64,000 bases of DNA from Absidia repens. Its lineage: Eukaryota; Mucoromycota; Mucoromycetes; Mucorales; Cunninghamellaceae. Location: NCBI GenBank assembly GCA_002105175.1, contig MCGE01000006.1, positions 744,001-808,000 of the forward strand. The letters are read 5' to 3'. The translations under genes were made by a program, and so were the position numbers. Under the pieces are notes generated by a model that saw only the letters and a list, made by a program, of their open reading frames with translations, did no database searches and had not been told where the DNA came from. Position 1 is the stretch's first letter, and each line of letters starts with the position of its first letter. Shown one piece after another: positions 23,558-36,025 of the stretch.

Positions 23558-25808
23558 CTACGTGTTTTCATGCACATCTTGACTATCTATTGTTGTTTGC
23601 TGATCCGACGTTTCTTCCACTTGTGGTTCTCGCTTTTTCTTCTTCTTACTAGGTGGTTGATTCATCTTGTTCCAAGTCCGCAAGCAAATATTATCCGTTC
23701 GTCCAGGCATATGTTCAGCAATCACCGACCATTTTCGTCCATGTTTGTTCACCAGTTCCTTGAGCCTTTCCATTTCCTCGGGAGTAAATTGACCGTGCAC
23801 CAGATTTGGGTCCAAAACATTCGTCCATCGTTCCCGACACTGCATATCTGTCCGGCCAGGGATGTGCCGTTGTATATAAGACCAGGCGCCCGCACCATAC
23901 ACAGCCACCGAAGCTTTTAACGCCGCATCTTCTTCGCTTGTCCACCTTGATCGACGAATCGCAGGATTGATGGACTTCACCCAGCGATGTAAGCATTGTT
24001 GCCCCGAACGTCCACCTATCAAGACAGCCACTTGTTGCCAATTTCTTTCCCCGATGAGCGCTACAGCATCCTGCAAAGCTTGGTCGTCTTCCGCCGTCCA
24101 TGGCCGCTTTTGATCGTAGCCTTTGAATTTTGCTTGATAATGTGAGAAACATTGGCCTGCTGTGCGATCGGTTTTCAATTCGCTGGCAATACGTTCCCAA
24201 TTCCCCTCATAACCATATAATTCCACCAGTTCACCCAGTTCTTTCGATTCTTTGTTTTTCCACGGTGACTTGTTGATGGCTGGATGATCTTGCGTCGTCC
24301 ACTGGATCATACAGTTCATTGGTGGTTTGGTCTTGACCTAAAGAGTATTGAGTTGTATAGATTAGAAAGGGGACATGAGTACATCGATCAACATTGACCA
24401 TTTCTCTTGATTTCAAAAAAAAAGGACTTACATAGAGGGAGCTGACCCGATTCCAATCCAACTTATCCACAGGATAATTTTCCCATTCTTCCCTAGACAG
24501 ATTGTCTACTTCCCAAACACGCCATGGTTCATTCCTATCAATATTAACATATTAACATAATATTAATTGATTGACCAATGAGTGTGATGGTATCCTCTCC
24601 CATCCTCTTTTTTTTTTTTTTTTTGCACGAAGTTCGTTACCTCATCACATGTTCATAAGCGAGTATCCGTTGTACTTCTGAATGGATCCCAGATGATAAT
24701 TGTTCTCGTTCCTTGACGGACCCTATAGCATGCGAAATAAATAGATGTCAAGTATTATGGTCGATCCTTTTTGCCAAATCCACTTTGAATTCATCCACTT
24801 ACAATTCCGCACTCGCTCACTTTCCAATTCCACAGTATCTTGTCTATCGCCCAGAGATATTGGAGTCTACAAAATATCGTTGTCAGTGATATTACATAAA
24901 GCCAATATTTCAAGTCTACTTACGTTTCCTTCATTATCCATAAAGAAGTCATACTTCTCCGAGTAATATTTGTGGATATCCATTCGTTCACGTTGAATTC
25001 TAGCTTCCTTTATAGACAGTAACCGAGTCATTTTCTATAAAAAAGAGAGAGAGAGAGAGAGAGAAAGAGCAAAGACAGTTAGTGAATGGTGATACCATAT
25101 ACATATGATATACAAATACGAGATACTCACCGCATACTCATCATTTTTCGCCATCTGTTTGTCGATCTTGTCTATTTGAATTTTCACCAATTGCTGCAAT
25201 TCTTGATTCAGCCGCAAGGCCTCCATCGCTGCGGCCTGGTCTTGAGGGAAGGTGTCCGTTGGTAAAAATTCCATGTTTGGCATATCCATTAAAGCATCCA
25301 AAATATCAAAGATCGGGGCCGCATTGGGGTCATATGGTGCTGCTGTTGCTGTTGCTACTGTTTCTGCTGCTTCTGTTGTTGTTGACTGGTCTCCCAAACT
25401 TTCCACGAGTTGCTGAAGGAATGTGTGCTCTGCAGGAGTAGATGGTATATTGTTTCGACTGATTGTTTGATTAACGAATGACTCCTCTTCTAAGGTGACC
25501 GGTTCTGTTGTTTCGTTTTCTTCTGTTGTAGTAGCGCTTTTCGTGTACTTCCGTGATGATCGCTTTTTTCGTTTGTGTTCAGTATTTCTTGTTGCAGGAA
25601 GAGATCGTTTTTGCTTCCTGGATGCTGTTGCTGAGATCTGATTTTTCTTTTGAAGGCGTTCTCTGTTGATTTGGTTCGTATCAGTGTCCATTGTTGTTGA
25701 CGTCGAGTCAGTTATGTTATGTTGATTGTCGATGACATTTCTATCTTTTGCTGTTTGCGACCTTGTCACCCGTCGAGTTGATCGATTTGTTGATGATCGT
25801 TGAGGCAT
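23558..25808 (-). CDS. Myb-repeat protein similar to SNAPC4 (snRNA promoter factor)
   Basis: Exons 25808-25131, 25034-24924, 24866-24803, 24722-24641, 24534-24432 and 24337-23558 join in phase to about 605 aa. The basic, disordered N-terminus has KKRS/RR-type nuclear signals. A helical middle (KMTRLLSIKEARIQRERMDI) precedes DWNRVSSLYVKTKPPMNCMI and then Myb/SANT repeats: WKNKESKELGELVELYGYEG, WTAEDDQALQDAVALIGERN, WTSEEDAALKASVAVYGAGA and FTPEEMERLKELVNKHGRKW, with motifs such as RTAGQCFSHYQ, RSGQQCLHRW and RTDMQCRERW. A partial first repeat (DWNRVSS..., HPAINKSPW) plus full repeats is the SNAPC4/SNAP190 layout, the DNA-binding subunit of the snRNA-activating complex. A general Myb regulator remains possible. 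The start is the ATG after a T-rich leader; an ATG further 5' in the same frame (25946) would add an implausible Phe-rich leader. Confidence 0.82.
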
Positions 25809-26161
25809 GATAACGCAAAAAAAAAAGTACAAAAAAACAAGGAAACAGAAAATAAAAAATAAAAAATAAAAAAAAAAAAAAGAGCGATACTTCAAAATCC
25901 CCACATACCAACACCCGCTCATATTATCACTACGCATGAAGACCACAAAACAACCTCATTTAAGGCATATATACAAAAAAAAAATACTTTATTTAATTGC
26001 AAAGTAGCCCCCCCCCCGGCATGATAAGGGAAACTACAAATAACAATGACGGAAAGATGCTTAAAAAAAATAAAAAAATAAAAAAATAAAAAAAAGAGGT
26101 GCGTAGTGTAAGTAAAATATATAAGGTAAGATAGTAAAAAAATAAAAAGGTATCATGCAAT
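25809..26161. other. short spacer: promoter of the SNAPC4-like gene and 3' side of the kinase gene
   Basis: 353 bp of A-rich DNA with several A runs and repeated AAATAAAAAAATAA blocks near 26068-26095. No gene seen. Confidence 0.4.
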
Positions 26162-26794
26162 CTAAGAGTCACCCGGTCGTAATATATTTCTAGATCCATT
26201 GCTTGCAGTTTCACCATCAGCACCATTACCACCACCGGTTCGCCTGCTTGACCTTTTCATCGCCTTTTTGTCTTGAGCAGGTGTGGATGTTGTTACCGAT
26301 GAATTTCTTACTGTTGTTGTATTATCATTGTCATCAAACCCATACATCGTCTTGACCTTTCTAGTAGCACGAGTTTCCGACGAATACATCTTCCATTCAT
26401 TTAGCAGGCCAATCCGTATGTCATCTTGCCCAATCCAATTCAATATGTCAGCAGCCGTTTCACGATCTTGAGGTCGAGTTCGAAGACATTTCAGTAGTAA
26501 TTGCCGACTAAATTCTCCATGCACTTCATGTTCCAACGCCCTTTGAATTCGATAATCATCTTCGGCCACATAACGTAACCCTTGTAAATCAGTATCCAAA
26601 ATCCCGCGCCATGGCTCCGTTTCCGTGAACACCTTCCAAATCATTACCCCAATAGAGTAGATGTCTTCTGATTGAGGGTGGATCAGCCAAGGAAGAACCT
26701 GAGTATGAGATCGTGTCTTAGGCAGGGTCTGAATTGATCTACAAATATATATATATATGTATATGCATTTATTAGTAAAAAAAAAGGACCACCC

Positions 26795-26833
<39 letters not shown>

Positions 26834-29800
26834 TAAGTGGATGATTTACCTATACATTCTATAACCATGATCAGGTTTGCCTTTCACCCAAGGAAGTGAT
26901 TCACACCATAGTTCCAGCTCTTCAGTAGTTTCAGGAACGACATCGCCATCATATTCGCCAGCAGATCGAGGTATATCAACAAACCATTCACGGAGATCTT
27001 GAGCATCACAAAACACGGCTTTACCAAAATCAATCAGATAGAGACAAACTTTGCGATTGCCATCTTCCAATTCACCATCTATTGTATTGACCATAATATT
27101 GACTTCTGAAAGATCACGATGAGCGAGCCCAGCCTTGTGTATTGTTTTTATGCAATCTAGCATCTGATAGACGATGTCGTATTTTTGATAAGCACTTAAT
27201 CGATGGTGAGAATGGAGATGCGTATGCTGTTTCAGAGTTGTTTGATATCTATTAAAAAAAGGAGTTATGAATACATCGCAGTGACCCATTTATTTATTTC
27301 TCTCTCTCTTCTCTTTTCATCATCATTTCTCATTACCTTTCCATTGATAAACCAATGATATCACCGTTGTCGTTGTGCAGTACTTCTCGCAGTTGTGCCA
27401 TATGGGGTAAATTCCGCAATTTCCTATAGTATATAGAAGAAAAAGCTTTAGTATGTTGACAATTACAATACATATACCCCCGCCTCCCGGATACCTTTTA
27501 AATGATACTTACATAAGACATGCCACTTCGGTAATTCTTTGATACATTGTCATCTGTCGAAATGTTTGTACAACCACATTTTCCAAAAAGTAAACTTGTT
27601 TAAAAAATCCTTCAGAATCCGGTAAGTTCCAGTTCAGATGACCATACTTTTCTTGAACGTTGACCAGATTAGCACCTTTGCTGGTACAAACTATCATTTT
27701 TTTTTAAAGAAAAAAGGATGAGTGGTCACGTAATCAAACACTGTTAATGAGAAATTCCTTCTTTTTTTCTCTTTCTTACCATTCAAAAGTTTTTGCCAGA
27801 CGTCATGTAACATTTCCGATTTTCTTGAAGTGAATGCTGGTACAGTTGGGATGACTGTTTCCAAGGCTTTGACCTGAGGGGAGACAGATGAGGAGATAGA
27901 ATCGGGAGATAATGTTGATCGTTGATGTTCCTTTTTATTGACCATGTCCTGTTGTTTTTGCGGTTTGCCGTTTCCACCCATAGATTCATTTGCTTCCCCA
28001 TCGTCATCAATATATATACAAGACGGTGAGACTTGGCCATTTTCCTGTTTGAAAGTCGGGTTTTTCTTTGTTGCTGCTGTGCGTCCCCGGGAGCCTCCAA
28101 CTGACTTTTGTTTCTCTATTTGCCGATATTGTTGTTGTCGATAAACCGCTGCAGTTCGCACGAAGTCGTGGGTCTGAGCAAATTCGTCATCATTTTCCTC
28201 ATCATCATCGCCACCGCCACTGCCGTCGCCATCTTCCTCTGGAAGATCCAATAACTGCTGTACCATCTTCTTCAATTTTCGCTTCGTGTCAGTTTTGCTG
28301 CCGTTCGGTGCCAGTTTGTTGTCGTCCGTCACCATCAGTTTACACGTCGCAAACAACCGTCTAAAGTAATCCTTTTCAATCGCTTCGTTCACTTGAAACA
28401 CCAGTTTTTCCACCACACGTAAAGGCCGCAGGTGAATCCATCCTTTCGGCGCATAATCGTCCGTTTGGTCAATGTCAAAGAGAGGGCTAGCCGGGTAAGT
28501 GAGTACCATATCGGTTTCCACCTTATACAGTTTTGATCCAGTGCGTGTTGTCTTTGTGTTGTAAAATATAGCCAATACACCTTGAGCCCGGACTTGCCGA
28601 AGTAAAGTGCGATTCTTGGCGATATAAAACCGTGGCACAGGTGGATGATTTCCGAAAGGATCTTGTTTCATACGTTCCACAGCATGGAAGAATGGCCCGT
28701 TGAGCTGTATGTATAGTTGCTTGTCGTAAGTAAGTCCTTTAGGTTTGAGTGCTTTTGGTTCCAGTGGTGAGATTGCTGCGATGCTATAGACAACACTAAT
28801 AGGCGCAAAACATTATTTAATAAACATATGTCAATCGCTCCCCTCCCCCCCTTTTTTTTATTTCCTTCTATTTACCTTCGCTTTGAAAATACTTGTTTCA
28901 TTGGTGGATACGAGAAATCAGATTCTTCAGGTAGTGAATCAGATGTGTCGAATTTGTAGTCACATGAACCGCCTTGAGGTCTACTAGATACACTTAAAAC
29001 ATTCAGCACTGCGCAATTCTTTTTCATTTCTTTTCTTTTGCAATTACCTAATTTGCTTCTTCAGATCACTGATCACCTTGTAAAAAAGAGCTTCCAAGTT
29101 TTCGGCGTGTTTAGGTATTGCACCAGCATTTCGGTGAAAAGATTTTGCATTTTTCCAGATCAATTGCATGTCTTGTTCAAATTTGGCAAAGCGAGTATAC
29201 AAGCCATTCCACATGTTTTCTTCAATGGTCGATAAATCCATAGGGTATTTCACTTCTTGATGATAGAATGCGGCTGATGCAGGGACAGGTTGAATAAATG
29301 GCCAGCAATCCGTTGTCGACAAAAGGATGTTGAGAATGAATCGGTACAGTCGAAGAAATAATCGCGTCACATTGGTTGGGGTTCGATATGTCACCGATGT
29401 TAAATCGAATGTTGTCGTGGTTGGTTTCGTGTCGCCTTTCTCTATCCTATTTCCAATGCCTTTTGAGTTTCCAGTAAGCGCCAAACTTGATGATTGCTGA
29501 TGCTGAAGATCGGATCCAATAGGGTGATTTCCAAATTCAGTAGTTGGTTTTGACAAAGAAGGCAAAGATGTTTGCACAGTATGGATGACGATGTTTCTTG
29601 ATTTCAGCCCCATAACAATCATTCGTTGAAGAGCCACCAAGTCACCATTACAGATTTGAGATCCTACGGTTTGAGATACTTCTTTATCGCCCGAAGTGCC
29701 CAGAATCATAGCAGTAATCAATTGCATGGCAGCAGCAGGTAAAACTTGTTCAGAATCTGTTGATAAAGATTGTTCCACATCCACAAAAGGTAGTTCATCC

Positions 29801-31205
29801 ACAGACATGGTAACACCCAAAGTACGGAGAATGGCTACCGTCAACCGTTGTAATTGTAACATATCCAATTCAGGTTTCATAGGGTCCCTATCGTCCTTCA
29901 CGCATGGCCGTGGACTTTTAGGTCGTCGTTTCTTGATGTGAAGCCGTAATTCTGGTCGAGGTTGTAGAACTGGTTTCGGTGCAGGTGGTGAGCGTGAAAG
30001 ATGAATGATAGGTTTTGCATATGTCGTTATTGTTGAAGAAGTAGCGGTTGGATGACTGGGCGCTTTTGAAAGGATATTGTCGTCGTTATGTTCTGACATT
30101 TGCTCGACTATATGGCGGGATCTAATTGGTGTTGGTGTAGAGGAGCTCTGAGCAAGTGGTGTGGTGGACGGTGAAGTTGTAGTATAGGATGAGATTGGTA
30201 TAATTGATGGTCCGGGAGATTTATTAGTAAGCGCTGGTTGATCCTGAGGTTGCTGTAATGACGGTATTGATGAAGATGTGGCCGTTGAAGTTGTTGGAGT
30301 CACTGCGGCTATCGAAGTTGAAGCAATTGTGGAAGTAGACATGTCAAAAGTGGACTGATATGGAATGTTGTATATAGATGCTGGATTGATAATCAACGAA
30401 TTGTCCAGTGTGCCCTGATCCATAAATCGGCTCTTCTTTGTGATAACTGGTGATTTTGGTGAAGGTTCAATACTGATGGACGAATGTGATCGCTTTGGTG
30501 ACGATAAAACTGGTGAAACGGTGTGATTTCGTGTAGTATTATGCATGTTGTTGTAGTTTGCTGAAATCACTGAGATATTTTGCAATGGCGAGTGACTCGA
30601 GTGAGGTGATATCGCTAAATGTGTTGGACCTATAATATATTAAAAAAGAAGTGGAAGGTATTGCTTTAGTACCATAACAGTTTCGTATGTAGAACGGTAC
30701 CTAATGGAGATTGAGCTTGAGTACGGGAATACAATGGTTGATTTTGATGTTGTTGTTCTAGGTATGAAGAATGCATAGATTGATATAAAGATTGTTGTTG
30801 CTGTTGCTGTTGCTGTTGCTGTTGTTGTTGTTGTTGTTGTTGTGGTTGTGGTTGTGGTTGTTGTTGTTGTGGTTGTGGTTGTGGTTGTGGTTGTTGTTGT
30901 TGTTGTTGTTGTGGTTGTTGTGGTTGTTGTTGTGGTTGCTGCTGCTGCTGTTGTTGTTGTTGTTGTTGTTGTAAGATATACGTTTCTTGGAAAAGTTTTT
31001 CGATATCTTCGTTAATATCCATTGAAGCTGCTGGACTAGAAGTAAAAGGTAAAGCCGGCTGCGGTGTTGATATATCGTTTCCATTGCCGGGAAGTAGTCC
31101 AAAGGAATCCAAGGCAGAAGATTTCCAATATCCACCGTTGCCCATCATGCCGTTAATGGAGTTCAGAGATGAGTCAGGGTTGTCCGGTAAAGACCAGTCC
31201 TCCAT
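26162..31205 (-). CDS. PolyQ + bromodomain + protein kinase multidomain protein
   Basis: Eight exons (31205-30701, 30629-29048, 28983-28876, 28795-27780, 27690-27513, 27423-27337, 27248-26850, 26738-26162) join in phase to about 1483 aa. In order: MEDWSLPDNPD start; a Gln/Pro tract near residues 78-140; a disordered Ser/Thr/Pro region; an atypical bromodomain near 590-695 (WPFIQPV, YPMDLSTIEENMWNGLY, NAKSFHRNAGAIPKHAENLE); a conserved-looking region of unknown function near 735-860 (KGLTYDKQLYIQLNGPFF, HLRPLRVVEKLVFQVNEAI); an acidic/basic linker; and a kinase fold near 1075-1400 with HRDLSEVNIMV, LIDFGKAV and SEDIYSIGVMIWKVF. The Ala-x-Lys lysine position reads VVVQ and no Gly-rich loop is evident. 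A chromatin-reading kinase or pseudokinase is inferred. A second start near 28671 (MKQDPFGNH) could split it into two genes. Confidence 0.8.
30792..30972 (-). repeat. CAA/CAG/CCA triplet tract encoding poly-Gln/Pro
   Basis: About 180 bp of minus-strand CAR codons with interspersed CCA, giving long Q runs broken by PQ steps. It lies inside exon 1 of the bromodomain-kinase gene and stays in frame. Confidence 0.95.
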
Positions 31206-32000
31206 CTAGGGGTAAGTCGTAATAGTGAAAGTTCGAGTATGGTGAAGAGTTTGCGACTGTTTGATATAAAGCACAAAACGGTGATACAAATAAACAAGAG
31301 ATTGGCTTTATATAGCGATTTGTGATTTGAAGAATATAAGTAGAAACGAAAGGAAATGAGTATTTACGAAATGCGGTTTTATATACTTCATATAACTTAC
31401 CTAATGTATCTTTAGAAAGCCACAGGTAATGTATTTTTATGGTTCTAATATCGGTGAATTTGAAAGAGAAACTGAATTAAAAAAAAAAATCGAAAAAAGA
31501 ATGTGGGTCGGGGCAAATTGTAAAAAAAAATTCCAACACCTGACGGTTGGCCGTCACTGCATCTAAAAATGGAAGCGGGAAAAAATCAATAGGAATTTTG
31601 GGCACAAGCCCGAATAATAATAATAACTGGCGTACTTATACCCCACATAACAATAGCTTGCTGGATTTATAAGGAAGGAAAAGGAGAACAAATAAAGAAG
31701 TCGAAGGAGTGTGCTGTATTGTATGTATATATGCGCAATAAATATGAAGTGGACCCTACTTTATGGTACAAAGTGAATAAACTGAAGCTTTGACTTCTGC
31801 ACTTTAATTGCAGCGGTGTTGAAGCCGTCTACTCTTCTCCTTAAACCCTATCAACTTTTTGCTCCTTCAGTAAAGCGTCGGTGGAATGTAACATATCAAT
31901 ATGCGAGATAAACTTTCATCATTTCAATTGTTTTTCCTTCCTGAAATATAAAATCCGTTTTCTTTCATATTTTTTTTTCTTTTTCCTTTTCTTGATATTA
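31206..32000. promoter_or_regulatory. divergent promoter region, bromodomain-kinase / Sec7 gene
   Basis: 795 bp between head-to-head starts. AT-rich, with TATATAG and TTTATATAGCG-like words near 31310 and 31378 on the kinase side and a CT/T-rich stretch just before the Sec7 ATG (31970-31995). No gene seen. Confidence 0.45.
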
Positions 32001-34269
32001 ATGCTTTTCCGACATTGCCCAGTATATGGGACTTCATCTCCAAGCTTACTCAATGAAATGCCTACTCATTGCCTTGACAGTAATTAAAAAAAATGTCGGT
32101 GTTTGTAAAATCATATGCGATTGACTAAACTTTTTACCAGATCGAAAGACAGGAATTGTCAATGACATTGACCATATAACTACTCATAATTGGATAAAAG
32201 TATGATAAATTTTGAATATATTATAAGTTTGAATATTAAACTTTTTTGTTCTAAAAAAATAGAGATTGAAATGCTTTTACAAATCCAAACGAACTTCACC
32301 TGTAAGTTACTCTTCATACATCACAAAAAACTATTCACAGGAAAAATAAATTCAAATTCCGCTTTTTTCCTCTCTTCTTTTACGTTTTTCTTTTTAATTC
32401 AAATGACAGAAACAGAACTTCAGCACCAATGAAACTACTTCTACGCTATTCAATTACAAACAAGATAGACCTGATGTGGACTCCTGTTTTCTTATGGGAT
32501 CTACGACATTATTCCCTTTATCTGCCATTGATGCTGAGGCCATTTATCAAGACGCCTCATTGTCACGTTCTTCTTCCGAATTGCCACTACAACATTCACA
32601 TTACGATGCGACTAACAAAGACAGTCAACGGACCACATATATTTCTAACGACAAACAACTTCCATTTTCTCACGAAACAATTATTGAAAAACCGGAAACT
32701 GCAACTGTCGAACAAGGAACCACACTTCTTCCAGGGGACTTGGCTCAGGGGACCCGACACCAGCATCAGCAGCACCCTCAGACGCACCCGCACCAACATC
32801 AACAACCTGACAAAAAGGAGATCGATTTGCTCCCATTAGATGTACAGTATGCTTTGTATTCTCAACATTTACGTGATTCAACTGATAAACTCTCTTTAAC
32901 GCCGTCGTCGTCGTCGTCATCATCATCAGTATCCACAGCGTCGGGTAACACACAATGCAGTCGGATTAAATATGAAAAGAACAGGGATGCAGATAGTAGC
33001 AATTCCACTATGCATTCTCTTTACAGCACATTTGCAACTTCAACTTCCAACGACATCCACATGATTCAATACATGCAACCTGTTCCTTATGCTTCTCCGC
33101 CTCCTGAATGGTCCGCTTTGAATTGTCCCTCTTCACCTCGACGCCCGCCGCCTGAATCACCTGTAATGCATAGGGAGGACGATACACAAATACCTTCCAA
33201 TACGGACCACCCAACTGTGTCAGATGCATTTTACACTGAAACTCTTGCAAATGACTTTTGGCTTGGAAAACAAAATGTGTGTGAACCGGAAAAAGTGGCC
33301 ACTTGGCTTGGAACAAAGTAAATATAGGATAGTGTGGTTAAAGGATATCGAAGGAAAGATCAATATGAAATGCTTACCTAAATTTGACATTTTTCTTATA
33401 GCGATCCCTTCCGTGCTGCTGTTCTTAAGCTATATATGAGCCATTTTGACTTTGGAGGTGTGCCACTGGATGAAGCATTTCGAAAGCTCTGTGCGAAACT
33501 CTTCTTTAAGGCTGAATCTCAGCAGATGGATCGTATCATTGAAGCCTTTGCGAAACGATACTGGAAATGTAATCCGATTGAATTATATCATAGCTCCGGT
33601 AAGGTTTGGTTGTTTCTTTAAAAAAAAAAATAGTTGAACTTTTGCAAACACTTACATTATCTATGTGAATTTAGATATCGTATATGCCATTTCTTACTCG
33701 TTACTTTTGTTGAATACCGATCTGCATGGCGTGCATGAACATCATCACAAAATGAAAAGGGCAAGATTTGTCAAGAACACCATGGAAACCATCAGTACAC
33801 TTGTCTATCCTAATGCAGCAATGAACTCAGCATCACCGCCATCGATAACAAAATCACTATCCGGCCTTCGCTTGCGGAAGTCAAAATCTCAGCATAGCTT
33901 GGCGACATCATATCGGTCATCTTCCAGACCCTCTCCATTGCATGGTGACAAACTATTATTCCAGCAGCAAACAGATCAGGCACCAAATGACAGCGATGAT
34001 GATAATAACAATCATGACAAAAGTGACAGCAACATCAACACCAACAACAATAGCAGCAGCAGCAGCAGTAGTAGCAAGGGCATGACAGAAACATGGGGAA
34101 GTCAATCATGCAATACACCAAGAACGGCAACAAAGTCGCAATCTCTAGCTGATCTTTCCTTTTATCTGAAAAGAAGACACTCGGTGATGGTTCAATTGGA
34201 TCAAACAACGGATCAAAAACAATGGATGGCCAATATGGAGCTTTTATTGAAGGTAATACAATTAGCGCT

Positions 34270-34304
<35 letters not shown>

Positions 34305-35651
34305 CTGATTTTTATGGAGTGGCGGTTGCTTTGCTTTAGGATATGTACACGTCTATCAAATCAAGGGAAATTCTACGACTGTCTTCCTCGACCAATGGCA
34401 TGACATCTCCTTTGCAAGACCGGAAACAATTTTCTTTTTACACATTGGCGAATGAAGCAAGGGCGAAACGTGCTATTCGACGAAAAAGGGGGAAAAGTGC
34501 ACCACCAGCATCCAATGCAATATCACTTAATTTGGGCAATTTTGGAACTCCGGACAAGGATAACAGCAAACAACAGCAACATCGGCAGCAGCCAACACAG
34601 TCAACACAGTCAGCGTTACAGAAACATGATAGTATACGAAATCCAAACCACATAACCACTACCACTACCAGCTACTCACGAGACAACTTTATCCTACCAA
34701 GAACCGATTACACACAAATGGAAGGCTGGGTAATGCGAAAATGTCTAATGCAAGGAACTCGACAAAAAGCAAAACAAAGAAACTGGATACGATGCTACTT
34801 GAAAATACATGATGGAAAATTGACAATGCAATACCATGATCGTAGGGTCTTGTCCGGGCAACATTGGCTGAACACTATCAAACACCAAAGCGATGATAAG
34901 ATTAGCAGGGTTCCATTGAATAAGGTAAATAAATGAACTCTGAATTTTTTTTTCTAATCACTGCTGACTCTATATTATTATTACTATTTTGATTATTTTG
35001 ATTATGTAGCAGGATTCTTTTGCACTCAATCATAGTCTATCAAGGATCCTACCTCCACCAGGATGGCATAAACAACGAACACATGTGGTTTGCTTACAGA
35101 TGACGGATGGAGCCAGTTGGTTATTTCAAGTGCCTTCCAATCAAACAGCACAGGACTTGATGCGGGGATTGAATTATCAAGCAGCACGGCATAGCAAAGA
35201 GCCTCTCCAGGGTGCAGTGACCAATATCGATTATGGTTGGAACAACAACTCCACAGAGAATCATCCCTCATCTCAGCTACTGACATGGGAACTGCCAATG
35301 TCTTGTATGATATCAAGTCAACTATCAACACTAGATCAACTACATTCTATTCATGGCTATATTGAACGACTCTCTGGTTGTGTAGGACACCATCGAGATC
35401 TACGACGCCTTGTTGAAAAAAGAGTAAGCAAAAAAAAAAAAAAAAAAAAAAAAAAAGGAGGGTAATGATTTTATGCAAATTTAAAGATTTATTGATTTAT
35501 TTTATGACGGATATAGTTCTCCCCGCGGACCGCCAATGGAATGAAAGCAATGACCAACTGGGAATTGAAGATGCAATACCTCTTATTTGAAAAAATCAAG
35601 TTCCAGACGTACTATGAAATCTTGGCTCCTTCGCTGGTGGACTTGGTTTAA
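32001..35651 (+). CDS. Arf guanine-nucleotide exchange factor with Sec7 and PH domains
   Basis: Catalyses GDP-GTP exchange on Arf GTPases at membranes. Exons 32001-32079, 32141-32199, 32263-32301, 32410-33317, 33402-33598, 33675-34252, 34340-34924, 35010-35423 and 35517-35651 join in phase to about 997 aa. The first three small exons give an N-terminus starting MLFRHCPVYG. A long disordered region follows. The Sec7 domain is near residues 330-460: FDFGGVPLDEAF, then KAESQQMDRIIEAFAKRY with the catalytic Glu finger near residue 400, and motif 2 YSLLLLNTDLHG. A PH domain starts YTQMEGWVMRKCL and RNWIRCYLKIHDGKL and spans the 34924/35010 junction. A C-terminal coiled coil follows. Sec7-PH-coiled coil is the EFA6/PSD and fungal Syt1/Yel1 layout. 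Acceptor 35007-35012 is a NAGNAG pair, adding or dropping one Gln. Confidence 0.9.
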
Positions 35652-36025
35652 TATAATTTGATATAGTATTTATGTAAATATATAGTATAGTTAACTTAGT
35701 TTAGTTTTGTTGGCTGTTTCTTTTTTTTTTTATTTTATTTTTTTTTGGTTTATTCATATGTGCTTGTATTTGCGGAAAATGTGACATTAATAAAAATATT
35801 TTTACTGATTGATCTTCACATGTCGTGCATGAAAAAAAAAAAAAAAAATCCTCCCTCCCTCCCCACACCTTCTCCGCTCGTCAAGAAGTAAAATACTACA
35901 ACTTGTATCACCTACCCTTGCCATTACATCCGCCGCCCCATATAGTCATTATCACCAACAATAAAAATATACTATCAACATCCTCAACTTTATTATAAAA
36001 AGATTATTATCAATCAATCAATCAG
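35652..36025. other. convergent 3' spacer
   Basis: 374 bp between the Sec7 gene and the small surface-protein gene. T-rich then CT-rich sequence with an A16 run near 35830; nothing coding. Confidence 0.4.
35789..35794 (+). terminator. polyadenylation signal AATAAA of the Sec7 gene
   Basis: About 140 nt past the stop codon, after a T-rich stretch. Assigned by position. Confidence 0.5.

Noticed and set aside
25809..25946. Longer N-terminus for the SNAPC4-like protein from an upstream in-frame ATG
   Set aside because: The added residues are a Phe/Leu-rich translation of a T-rich leader; the ATG at 25808 gives a normal start.
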